Shown one piece after another: positions 34,581 to 43,290 of a stretch of DNA of 64,000 nt. The number at the start of each line of letters is the position of its first letter. Within the stretch, counting starts at the first letter, position 1. The DNA is taken from the NCBI GenBank assembly GCA_029258825.1, contig JAPDKA010000001.1, positions 99,548-163,547 on the forward strand, read 5' to 3'. This DNA comes from an archaeon. Its GTDB lineage: Archaea > Nanobdellota > Nanobdellia > Pacearchaeales > JAPDKA01. The notes under the pieces were generated by a model that was not told the DNA's origin, made no database searches, and saw only the letters and a list, made by a program, of their open reading frames with translations. The position numbers were made by a program, and so were the translations under genes.

Positions 34581-35177
34581 ATGGCAAATCGCAAATTAAT
34601 GCATGAAAAATTTGAGAAATTTCTACTTGAAGCGATAAAGCAAACGCGAAACTTAAAGAGAAAAATCAAAAGAAAGCCAGAAAAAACTAGGAAAAAAGAA
34701 ATAGAGAAAAAAAGCATCGAAAAACCAAAATTGATCATGAGACAATTCGCCATGCCTGAAACAAAATTGTTTAGACCTTTGCCAGAATTTGCTCAACAAG
34801 TAGGCAAGGCTGAAGTAAAGCTGTTAACAAGCTTAAAAGAGTTTAAGCCAAGTATAAAGCAAGAGCAATTTAAGGAAGGAGTGAAAGAAGAAAAAAAATT
34901 TGATTTTGGAAAATTGAATGAAATAGTGTACAAGCCAGAAGTAGCCGCAATAGAATGTAATGGTCCTAACACAGAAATCATAGCAAAAACAAGAGATGAA
35001 AAAATAATAAAGACAAACATAAAACTAACCAAAGATGAAATAATGGAATTGATAGCAAAAATATCGGCAAATACAAAAGTGCCAATTACAAGATTGTTTC
35101 AAGCCATATTTAATGAATTTAGCATTACAGCAATCATCGATGACGAACCAAAATTCGTGATAGCAAAGTTAAAATAA
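34581..35177 (+). CDS. Hypothetical protein with basic N-terminus
   Basis: 198 residues. Residues 1-50 are helical and strongly basic (KRKIKRKPEKTRKKEIEKK), a possible nucleic-acid or membrane-surface contact. Residues 120-198 look globular, with TKDEIMELIAKISANTKVPI and a final strand-rich EFSITAIIDDEPKFVIAKL. No family recognised. It lies between its coiled-coil neighbour and lgt in a likely three-gene unit. Confidence 0.5.
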   Translation: MANRKLMHEKFEKFLLEAIKQTRNLKRKIKRKPEKTRKKEIEKKSIEKPKLIMRQFAMPETKLFRPLPEFAQQVGKAEVKLLTSLKEFKPSIKQEQFKEGVKEEKKFDFGKLNEIVYKPEVAAIECNGPNTEIIAKTRDEKIIKTNIKLTKDEIMELIAKISANTKVPITRLFQAIFNEFSITAIIDDEPKFVIAKLK

Positions 35178-35199
35178 AAATAATTAAAACAAAAATAAA

Positions 35200-35979
35200 A
35201 TGATAAATTACACGCCCATTCCGGTTTTAATGCAAATAGGAAGCATTAAGATATATAGTTGGGGGGTTATGTTAGCAATAGCGATTATTGTAGCAGTATT
35301 ACTTATATTGAAAAAAGCACAACAAGAAAAATTAAGCAAACAACATTGCATAAACATAGTACTTATATCTATAATTGTTGGACTTATATTCGCCCACCTT
35401 GGATGGCTTGTTGAAAATAAACCGCGCAGCTTTATAGATATTATTAACATAACTAGCGGACTTGCTTTTTTTCCAGGTTTTATTGCAGGATTGCTTGCGG
35501 GCATTACTTATGTGAAATGCAACAAATTAAACTTAATGCACTATCTTGACGTGTTTATGCTTTACTTTCCATTAGCACATGCTATAGCCAGAATTGGTTG
35601 TTTTCTTAATTGGGACGATTATGGCAAATACACAAACGTGGCATGGGCAATAAAAGTACAAAATGATCTGCCAAGACATCCAACACAAATTTACCATGTC
35701 ATAGCAAACCTGTGTATATTTGCTGTACTCATGATTATCGACAAAAAAAAGAAAAAAAACTACTATAAACAAAATCATGGCATAGTATTTGTGTGGTATT
35801 TATTTTTGTACAGCATTACAAGATTTATCATTGAGTTTTGGCGAGACAATCCTTTGCATTACGGATTAACAGCAAGTCAATGGTTTTGCCTTGGTATGTT
35901 TTTATTTGCTATCTGCATGAGCATTAGTCAACAAAAGAAAAATCAAAAAAGCAAATCAAAAAAATTAAACCAAACATAA
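35200..35979 (+). CDS. lgt: Prolipoprotein diacylglyceryl transferase-like protein
   Basis: 259 residues, about seven hydrophobic segments. Lgt hallmarks are visible in order: IYSWGVMLAIA near the N-terminus, a GL..FPGF.AG.L..G block, HAIARIGCFLNWDDYGKYTN (the Lgt signature, normally GRxGNFxNxExxG), RHPTQIYHV, and a C-terminal ITRFIIEFWRDNP helix. In bacteria Lgt attaches diacylglycerol to the lipobox Cys of prolipoproteins in the membrane. Signature residues GN.E are changed (CF, DD), so donor lipid or activity may differ, as expected with archaeal ether lipids. The window has a lipobox protein at 1544-1759. Confidence 0.82.
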   Translation: MINYTPIPVLMQIGSIKIYSWGVMLAIAIIVAVLLILKKAQQEKLSKQHCINIVLISIIVGLIFAHLGWLVENKPRSFIDIINITSGLAFFPGFIAGLLAGITYVKCNKLNLMHYLDVFMLYFPLAHAIARIGCFLNWDDYGKYTNVAWAIKVQNDLPRHPTQIYHVIANLCIFAVLMIIDKKKKKNYYKQNHGIVFVWYLFLYSITRFIIEFWRDNPLHYGLTASQWFCLGMFLFAICMSISQQKKNQKSKSKKLNQT

Positions 35980-35984
35980 AAATA

Positions 35985-36638
35985 TTATAACTTCCTAATG
36001 CCAAGTTCATCAAGAATATCAGCTGGCTTTTGTGTTTGTTTTTCTTGTTTTTTTTGCAGTTCTTCGTAACTTCTTCTTAGAGATTTCCAATGAGCAATAT
36101 CGTGTGTCTTGCCAAGACGCATGTAAATCTCGATAATCTTATCAATGATTTGTAAAGTTTTTTCTGGTTGCAATACATTCAAATCGACTATAACGCTTAA
36201 AGCTTTTACAGTTTCATTATATTTTTTATTAGCAAAGCACTCATTAGCTTTACTAATCAATGCATTAACTAAACGTATATCTAAGTTATGCTTAATAGCT
36301 TGTGGCTGCTCTGCTTTTGCTTTGTTAAAAGCATGTAACGCAATATTATATTGACCTGCTGCAATAAGCAATTCTCCTTGTCTTGCATAAAGTTCAGTTT
36401 TTTCTTTCTCTTTTCTTGCCAATTCAGCAGCACTTCCTAAGTGATTGCTAGCAAGCATTAACCAATTTCTCGCTTTATAAAGTTCAGCAAGTTTAATGTG
36501 TGCATAAACACGTACTTCATCATCTATGTTTTGTTTCAATAAATTTTCAAGAAATTCTAGCTTAAGGTTTTCTGAAGTAAGCGCATTAAGCTTGGCTTCA
36601 ATTTGCTTAAGTTTGTCATCATGCTTGTAATCATGCAT
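35985..36638 (-). CDS. TPR-like helical hypothetical protein
   Basis: 217 residues, helix-turn-helix pairs throughout: AHIKLAELYKARNWLMLASN, then ARQGELLIAAGQYNIALHAF, and ECFANKKYNETVKAL fit tetratricopeptide-type repeats (A/G and aromatic residues at the right spacings). A coiled, Gln/Lys-rich tail ends DILDELGIRKL. It is likely a protein-protein interaction adaptor. Convergent with lgt by 5 bp. Partner unknown. Confidence 0.6.
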   Translation of the reverse strand: MHDYKHDDKLKQIEAKLNALTSENLKLEFLENLLKQNIDDEVRVYAHIKLAELYKARNWLMLASNHLGSAAELARKEKEKTELYARQGELLIAAGQYNIALHAFNKAKAEQPQAIKHNLDIRLVNALISKANECFANKKYNETVKALSVIVDLNVLQPEKTLQIIDKIIEIYMRLGKTHDIAHWKSLRRSYEELQKKQEKQTQKPADILDELGIRKL

Positions 36639-36662
36639 ACTGAATACGCACTGTTTAATTTT

Positions 36663-39600
36663 TTAAAACTTTTGGTGATAGCTTGATACAATGGTTGATC
36701 TACCATAATTGAGATTTCTGTTAGCTATTATTTTGGTAATGATGGCATAAATAATAGTCATCAGAATTATCAAGCTTATCAAGATAACAATTATCTGTTG
36801 TAGTTTGTTCACAACCGCAGTTTCTGTCGTAATACCATAACCAACCAGCTCTACTTTAATTTTACCTGGAGCGTAACTTAATACATAAGCAATACCATTT
36901 TCATCTGTTTTTGTCCTGACAACTTCGCCAGAAGGTAATTGAATGATCAATTCTTGATTTCTTATAGGATTGCCTGAACTATCTCTTACTTTGATAGTAA
37001 TTAATTGTCCAACATTAACAGTTTCTGGAACTTCTACATTTGGTTTTGGCTTGGCATTGACATTAACTTGCTCTACATCCAAACCGGCAACATATGCTTT
37101 TATAACATGTTTTCCTGCAGCCAACATAATATTAATTCTGCCGTCAGCAGTAGAATAATTCACACCATCGACATTAATAATACCATCAACATAACTGTTG
37201 TTATACATCAGACTAATTGTAATGTTCTTTCCTTCTACAATAACATCAGGCAGCATAATTCGTAAACCTTCTCCGGCAATGCATTTGTGATTGTAACAAT
37301 GCATGCCCTGTTCGCAGTCAGCATTGCTACAGCATTCATAAGCTATACATTTATGCTGCTTGATTACACCACATTTACATTCAACATTAATACAGTAATG
37401 GTATTGATTGCAGTACTCGTTTTGTTTGCAATCGTTATCTGTTATACATTCTGCGCAGAACTTCTTTGTTGTTCCTTGTAAACATAAACCTGAAACACAT
37501 TGCATGTCGTATTCACATTTTAAACCCAGAGGAATGTTACAATGAACAATATCAATTTGTTTTTGTATACTGCAATATCCTTGTTTAGATGCTTTAACTG
37601 TCCATTTACCATAACTCAACGCAATACTTGCTGTGCCGCTAGCATCTGTATATATTGTTTTTCTTGTCAAACCATTCACAAATGTTATTGCTACATTTGC
37701 TATGCCAGATTCCCTACTTGCCGTAACTTCAAAAGTTTGTTGCTCGCATGCGACAGACGGCAAGGATAAGTCAAAGTTAATACATTCTGTCTCGCCACCA
37801 CCAGCTGAAACTTGGGTAATTGAAACAGTAAAACTTATAGTTTTATTTGAACTATGGCCAACATTATCTGAAGCATAAACAGTTAAAGTGTAACTACCAT
37901 CATTCAAGCTGAGTGTGTCGTTGATAAAGTAATTGTTGATCTTTATTAGTGTATATGTAACATTGTTTATTACAGCGTATACGCTTGATTCGTTCAAACT
38001 TAAATCATCTACGCTAACGTTAATTAAGTTTACACTTGTCGAATAAGTTGTTGATTGAGGATAGTTTATAGTTATGTTAGGTGGTGAAATATCAACAGTC
38101 AAGTTTGAACTAACACTGGCTTTGTTTGCATCATCATCGCTACATTGAACTGTATAATTATATTTACTTTCATTAAGAGTAATTGTTTTTGTGCAATAGC
38201 TAGCATTAACGCAATACAAGCTGTATACAGAAAGATTGCTGCTTAGAAGGTCTCTAATAATTATATCACAGCTTAAGTTTGTATCAACGTTATCTGTAAC
38301 AGTAAAATTAAACAGCACTGTTGTATTGTTTGTAACAGTATAATCAGGTTTATATAAAGTTAAATTTGGCTCTTGTATATCAGCAAGTAAGATAGTTACT
38401 TCTTTATTTGTTGTTATGTTTTCTATTGTGTAGTTTAATCCATAACCAACACTTAACTTGTGCGCTGTAATGTTATAAGGATTAAAACTGGTTGAGCCTG
38501 TTGAATTTTGCTTTAGTTCATACAATGGAGTTGTTATTTTGCCGCCATCTGTATTTCCTGTAAATGCTACAGCATCATAAACATTATATGCTGTAACATT
38601 TGCATTGCTGATGCTTTTTCCTTGCGTATTATTAACATAAACATCAACCCACCACCCCACCCAAATCGTTGCATTGCCCCCGACAGTAAAACTGTCCCTA
38701 TCAAACGTCACATTTACAAGATAATTATTGACATGCTCAGTTGTATTCGAGTAAACAGCATAACTCCAACTCACGCTCGGATTAGCAATCACGCTGTCCT
38801 TCACATAGTTATCTATAGGCTGGTTATCGCCGTAATTAGTAAATGCTAAACTATGGTAAACATTACCTTTCTGAACAAAAACACGCTCAAACTCGCTGTA
38901 TTTCGCACCTTCAAACCACAACCTTGAATTCCAAAACGTATTGTTGTAGCCCGTCGTGTAATAACTGCCCGCCCTAACTTTAATGCCAACCGTTTTATTG
39001 CTGACTGCAATGCTGTTGTTAAATATGTTATGATTTATGCTTGTGTAATTGCTTTTTTCAATCTGTATGCCTGCACCATAATCAACAAAATCGTAAAACT
39101 TGTTACGCTCGATTGTCCAATTGTTCGCACCATCAACCAAGTAAACCCCAATCTTCCCACCACTAATCGTGTTGCCCGTCACATTATTGTTGCTTGCATG
39201 ATAGCTGTAAATACCATAACCATCACTAGCTGTTATTGTCAGCGTGTTGTTGAAGATTGTGTTGTTGTATTGCTGGTTGTAAATTGTATAATAATAAATA
39301 GCGGTGTCAGCAGAAATCGTGTTGTTAATTACCTCTACATACTTCGGCCAATATTTACTGCTGTAATATGTAAGATAGACGCCGTATTGCGATTGGGTTA
39401 TGTTGTTGTTGTATATTCTTGATTTTTGACAATATCTTCCTGCAATTGCTTTTGTCGCATTAACGAATTTGTTGTTTTCAATTAATTGATTATCGCCGTA
39501 AAGATTATGGCCGACATTACTAATATTAGTGAAATTGTTAAACTTTATTTCATTATAAGCAGCTCCCGTACCCTCTGCAACACCATTATAAACATTTTCG

Positions 39601-41507
39601 AATTTGTTGTAATAAATATAATTCTTGTAGCCGTATCTAGGGAATGTTATAGAGTTGGTTGAAATATCGCTGAAAGTGTTGTGCTGTATGTAATTGCGTC
39701 TAAAACCTCTATAGGTGTCGCTCTTTGCCCACAACCCGTAATCGTTATTGCTAAATGTGTTATACTCAAAATGGCTGTCTTGAATATAATTATCACCACC
39801 AGCACAGTAAAGATACATACCATAAGTATTATCATGCAAGTTGTTAAAGCTAAAATTAAGCTCGTCTAAAATAACATCTCCTTGAACATTCGTATGTATT
39901 CCCTCGGTAAAATTCGCAATCTCGCAGTTAAAAATTGTAACGTTATTGCTGTTGTTAACGTAAATGCCAGCCCCGCTTGTATTACCAACAATGCTATAGC
40001 CCGCACAATCGAACACAACATTGTCTGCAGTGATGGTGAAGCATGTGCCGTTATTCTGCAATATACCTTTTCCCCTATAATAATGTTGTTTAATTTCATC
40101 TGCAGTTAAAGCACGATTGTATATTTTTACTTCGTCGATTGTGCCGTTAAACCAGTATGAAGATAAAGATTTGTGAGCTCCCACTAACCAATTTCCATCA
40201 GCACTCTCCACAGTCATAGTTCCATCATTTGTTTTCACACCATTAACATACCACGTCCAAGTTCCCTTCTCTTTATTCCATACAAACGCAAGATGTTGCC
40301 ATTCATTTTTCTTTACAGCAATTCCTGAATCTTTACGAGAACCTCCAGCCATGCTGTGCCAGGTACCAGTATCATCCTCTGCATAAATCCAAGCTCTCCC
40401 TGTGCCTGTGCCATCCATTTGTTGAACTACAACCATAGTCCCAGCTTCGCTTGGAAGAACAGTCGGATAAACCCACACTTCAACAGTAATGCTGGTGGTA
40501 GAAGGGTCGATAGTTAAGCCTGTTTTAACATAATCATCAACACCGTCAAAACTGAATGCGCCTCCGACAAAACCACTCACATAAGTTGCACCATAAACAG
40601 TAGCGTTGTTTGTTCCTTCTCTACTATAATCTTGTTGACTAGTTGAATTTTCATCGAACTTCAAGTAAAGCACAGAACCATTATCTTGACTGTCAACTGC
40701 TCTCGTGTAGTTTAGCGCGATTGATGCATTAATTGCAGCACAACCATTAACATAATCAGCATAAATTTCTTCACTGCTTAAAGCACGATTGTATATTTTT
40801 ACTTCATCGATTGTGCCGTTGAAAAAATATGCAATATTATCGCTATTATCCCTGTTCGCTCCAATTAAGACAGAATTCGCACCATTTGCAGTAGTGCCAG
40901 TATATGTTGTATTAGTAACTTTTTCTCCGTTAATGTAAAGTTCCACTATGTTGCCATCCCATCTAACAACAAGATGTGTCCATTTATTAATAGAAATATT
41001 CACTTGTGGATACCATATTAATCCCCACGCTCCAGAAGAATCACCAATTAAGATCTGAATATGATTCGGATCAACAACACCATTATTATCAAAGAGTCTA
41101 ATTCTGTATTCGCGATTTCCATTAGTTCCCCCTTTATCCACTACAGACATCAAAGCATTATTGCTAAGAGGGTATACCCAAGCTTCAATAGTGAAAGAGC
41201 TAACTAAAGTTAAACTATCACTATCACCAGCATCCACATAATCATCAACACCATCAAAAGAGAGAGCATTGCCATACTTGCCTGCTACGAGACTCGCATT
41301 ATAAACAGTAGCGTTATTGTTTAATGCATAATCATAAGTAATGTTGTTTACTACTTCATCAAATGAAAGATGCAGCACAGCTGAACGCATGCGTAAAGTG
41401 TTAGCTGCTACAGTTTGAGTAAAAACAATAGGTAAAATAATTGAGAGAATAAAAAGATAGGTAAAAATAAATTGTAATGTAATTCTATCGCGATGCTTTA
41501 CCATCAT
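36663..41507 (-). CDS. Giant cell-surface protein: two LamG domains, beta helix, Ig-like and Cys-rich modules, C-terminal anchor
   Basis: 1614 residues. A signal peptide (about 12-35) is followed by two concanavalin/LamG-type domains (about 40-250 and 275-475), each beginning LxFDE and ending IDEVKIYNRALS/T. Next come a right-handed beta helix of the NosD/pectate-lyase kind (about 480-960, repeated NNxxxxN and NTIS motifs), Ig-like beta sandwiches (about 1070-1215, 1225-1300), a Cys-rich knot region (about 1315-1420, CxxxxDC pattern) and two more small beta domains. A transmembrane helix (IIVILISLIILMTIIYAII) lies near the C-terminus. Rich in N-x-S/T sequons. A glycan-binding adhesin is likely. 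GAGGTG lies about 14 bp before the ATG. Confidence 0.8.
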   Translation of the reverse strand: MMVKHRDRITLQFIFTYLFILSIILPIVFTQTVAANTLRMRSAVLHLSFDEVVNNITYDYALNNNATVYNASLVAGKYGNALSFDGVDDYVDAGDSDSLTLVSSFTIEAWVYPLSNNALMSVVDKGGTNGNREYRIRLFDNNGVVDPNHIQILIGDSSGAWGLIWYPQVNISINKWTHLVVRWDGNIVELYINGEKVTNTTYTGTTANGANSVLIGANRDNSDNIAYFFNGTIDEVKIYNRALSSEEIYADYVNGCAAINASIALNYTRAVDSQDNGSVLYLKFDENSTSQQDYSREGTNNATVYGATYVSGFVGGAFSFDGVDDYVKTGLTIDPSTTSITVEVWVYPTVLPSEAGTMVVVQQMDGTGTGRAWIYAEDDTGTWHSMAGGSRKDSGIAVKKNEWQHLAFVWNKEKGTWTWYVNGVKTNDGTMTVESADGNWLVGAHKSLSSYWFNGTIDEVKIYNRALTADEIKQHYYRGKGILQNNGTCFTITADNVVFDCAGYSIVGNTSGAGIYVNNSNNVTIFNCEIANFTEGIHTNVQGDVILDELNFSFNNLHDNTYGMYLYCAGGDNYIQDSHFEYNTFSNNDYGLWAKSDTYRGFRRNYIQHNTFSDISTNSITFPRYGYKNYIYYNKFENVYNGVAEGTGAAYNEIKFNNFTNISNVGHNLYGDNQLIENNKFVNATKAIAGRYCQKSRIYNNNITQSQYGVYLTYYSSKYWPKYVEVINNTISADTAIYYYTIYNQQYNNTIFNNTLTITASDGYGIYSYHASNNNVTGNTISGGKIGVYLVDGANNWTIERNKFYDFVDYGAGIQIEKSNYTSINHNIFNNSIAVSNKTVGIKVRAGSYYTTGYNNTFWNSRLWFEGAKYSEFERVFVQKGNVYHSLAFTNYGDNQPIDNYVKDSVIANPSVSWSYAVYSNTTEHVNNYLVNVTFDRDSFTVGGNATIWVGWWVDVYVNNTQGKSISNANVTAYNVYDAVAFTGNTDGGKITTPLYELKQNSTGSTSFNPYNITAHKLSVGYGLNYTIENITTNKEVTILLADIQEPNLTLYKPDYTVTNNTTVLFNFTVTDNVDTNLSCDIIIRDLLSSNLSVYSLYCVNASYCTKTITLNESKYNYTVQCSDDDANKASVSSNLTVDISPPNITINYPQSTTYSTSVNLINVSVDDLSLNESSVYAVINNVTYTLIKINNYFINDTLSLNDGSYTLTVYASDNVGHSSNKTISFTVSITQVSAGGGETECINFDLSLPSVACEQQTFEVTASRESGIANVAITFVNGLTRKTIYTDASGTASIALSYGKWTVKASKQGYCSIQKQIDIVHCNIPLGLKCEYDMQCVSGLCLQGTTKKFCAECITDNDCKQNEYCNQYHYCINVECKCGVIKQHKCIAYECCSNADCEQGMHCYNHKCIAGEGLRIMLPDVIVEGKNITISLMYNNSYVDGIINVDGVNYSTADGRINIMLAAGKHVIKAYVAGLDVEQVNVNAKPKPNVEVPETVNVGQLITIKVRDSSGNPIRNQELIIQLPSGEVVRTKTDENGIAYVLSYAPGKIKVELVGYGITTETAVVNKLQQIIVILISLIILMTIIYAIITKIIANRNLNYGRSTIVSSYHQKF

Positions 41508-41741
41508 TTTGTTTATTTAACACCTCTTTTCTTTACAAATCAAAAAAATTGAAATTTAAAAAACTTACTCAGTTCTCAACTTTCAGGAGTGCTAGACAAC
41601 ATGCAAAAACAAACATGCAAGAACACAGCGCTAAACAACAAAGCACAACAATGCAAACATTTAAAAAGCACCATACCTTAACTAAAAAATGATGACATTT
41701 TACAGTGACTAAAATTTATACTAACTAATAAGTGACGATAA
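41508..41741. other. Intergenic region between divergent surface-protein genes
   Basis: AT-rich. The half near 41507 holds the minus-strand leader (GAGGTG) and a TATA-like tttttaaattt for the giant surface gene. A 26-codon plus-strand ORF at 41601 behind a GGAG is possible but unsupported by anything else. No repeats or RNA gene are seen. Confidence 0.4.
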
Positions 41742-41818
41742 AACCGAAAGATTTATAAAGTGTTATAACTTAATGATAATAACAAAAATAAACTAAATTA
41801 AATCAACCAAAAAACAAA
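41742..41818 (+). promoter_or_regulatory. BRE/TATA and G-free leader of surface-protein gene
   Basis: aaccgaaagatttataaag (about 41742-41760) is a near-consensus BRE/TATA. Predicted transcription starts about 41780-41785, leaving a leader of about 35-40 nt that is A-rich with no G and no Shine-Dalgarno. This leader type recurs before the surface gene at 43291 and is expected to be unstructured. Confidence 0.6.
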
Positions 41819-43057
41819 ATGAAAAAGCTAACTTTTGTTTTTATGGCAGCTTTGTTTTTGCTTGCTGTAGTTGCAGGGACTGCAAAAGCAGTAGATGACA
41901 TTGAAGAGATGTATGTATACTTGAACGGCCATTATGTAAGTGAAGACATGAAGTTCAGTGTTGAAAGGGGTGATGTACTTGGAATAAGAGTATTATTTAC
42001 AACAGGATCGTTCTGGGGTGAAAAGAATGATATAAGAGTGAAAGCTTGGATTGATGGTTACAGAGATGAAATAAGTGCTGAAACAGAAAGGTTTGATATA
42101 TATGGCAGCACAACATACAGCAAATACCTAAGCTTAAGAATACCTGACGACATTGATAAAGGAACATACACACTTTATGTATTAATTACAGGTAAAAAAG
42201 AGCTAAGCGGTGATAAAGAGAAGAGATTAACACTAAAAATACAAAGAACAAGTTATGAGTTGGATGTACTTTCAGTTGACCTAGCATTGCCAGCAACAGT
42301 AAATGCTGGTGAAGCAATAACAGCTGACGTCGTAGTGAAAAATACTGGCAGCCAAAAGATAGATGATATCTTTGTTGAAGCTGCAATACCTGAACTTGGA
42401 TTAAGCAAAAGAATTTACATTGGTGACTTATATCCTAACGACTATATTGAAGAGGGTGAAAGAGACACAAAGAAAGTGACAGTAACATTCACAATACCAG
42501 AAAGTGCTGAAACAGGAACATACACATTTTACGTCAAAGCATATGATGAAGATGCAAGTGCAGAAGCTGAAGAATACTTCAATGTAGTTGGCAAGCAAGT
42601 AAAAGAAGAAGTGCAATTCGTTGCAGAAGACTACAGCAAAGATGTAAAGGCTGGCGAAACAGTAACATACAAATTAATTGTAGCAAATACAGGAGAAGAA
42701 ACAAAACCATACACAATTGAGGTTGAAGGTACAAGAGGATGGGCAACAGTGAATGTCGAGCCAAAAACATTCATATTGGCTAAAGACGGAATACAAACAA
42801 TAACATTAACATTGAATATTGATGCAGATGCAGTAAATGCAGAACATGTATTTGCAGTTAAGCTAACAAGTGACGGAGAAGTGCTAAAAACAATAAACCT
42901 TGCTGCAAACATTGAAAGTGAAAAACCAAAAACAACAGAGCTCGGCTTGTGGTTAGCTGTAATCATACTTGCAATCGCAGTAATCGTACTTGCAGTAGTA
43001 CTAGCAACAACTCAAAAAGGCAAAGCTGAAGAGAAACCTGAAGAGGTTTACTACTAA
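41819..43057 (+). CDS. Membrane-anchored surface protein with CARDB/NEW3-like domains
   Basis: 412 residues. A signal peptide (KLTFVFMAALFLLAVVAGTA) is followed by an N-terminal beta domain (about 30-140), a CARDB-like Ig domain (about 142-260: VDLALPATVNAGEAITADVV, VKNTGSQKIDDIFVEA), and a NEW3-like domain (about 265-365: DVKAGETVTYKLIVANTGEE). A C-terminal transmembrane helix (about 380-400) and a short cytoplasmic tail rich in Glu complete it. It shares this plan with the next gene. Strong promoter, G-free leader and a long T-rich terminator suggest high expression. An S-layer-associated role is likely. Confidence 0.72.
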   Translation: MKKLTFVFMAALFLLAVVAGTAKAVDDIEEMYVYLNGHYVSEDMKFSVERGDVLGIRVLFTTGSFWGEKNDIRVKAWIDGYRDEISAETERFDIYGSTTYSKYLSLRIPDDIDKGTYTLYVLITGKKELSGDKEKRLTLKIQRTSYELDVLSVDLALPATVNAGEAITADVVVKNTGSQKIDDIFVEAAIPELGLSKRIYIGDLYPNDYIEEGERDTKKVTVTFTIPESAETGTYTFYVKAYDEDASAEAEEYFNVVGKQVKEEVQFVAEDYSKDVKAGETVTYKLIVANTGEETKPYTIEVEGTRGWATVNVEPKTFILAKDGIQTITLTLNIDADAVNAEHVFAVKLTSDGEVLKTINLAANIESEKPKTTELGLWLAVIILAIAVIVLAVVLATTQKGKAEEKPEEVYY

Positions 43058-43150
43058 GCTTAGTTTTTGTTGTTTTTTGCTTTTTTATTTTTTATTTTTT
43101 TCTTGCTTTTGTTTTTTGTTTTGTTGTTGCATTTTTTACTGCTTTTGCCA
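43058..43150 (+). terminator. Long T-rich terminator
   Basis: About 90 bp in which T5-T7 tracts alternate with single G or C residues, directly after the stop codon of the surface-protein gene. Typical of strong archaeal intrinsic termination. Confidence 0.6.
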
Positions 43151-43290
43151 TTTTAAAATTAGAAAAATATGAATAAATTTATTATCGTAAAGTTTATATA
43201 TCAAGTTAAGCTTTTTAAGTGATAACAACCTCTAATAAACTTTGCAAGAGTTATGATAAAAACAAAAAAACTAAACAAAATAAAATAAAA

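Noticed and set aside
41601..41681. 26-codon ORF (starts MQKQTCKNTAL) behind GGAG between divergent surface genes
   Set aside because: No promoter spacing, composition or homology support. Its reading frame could occur by chance.
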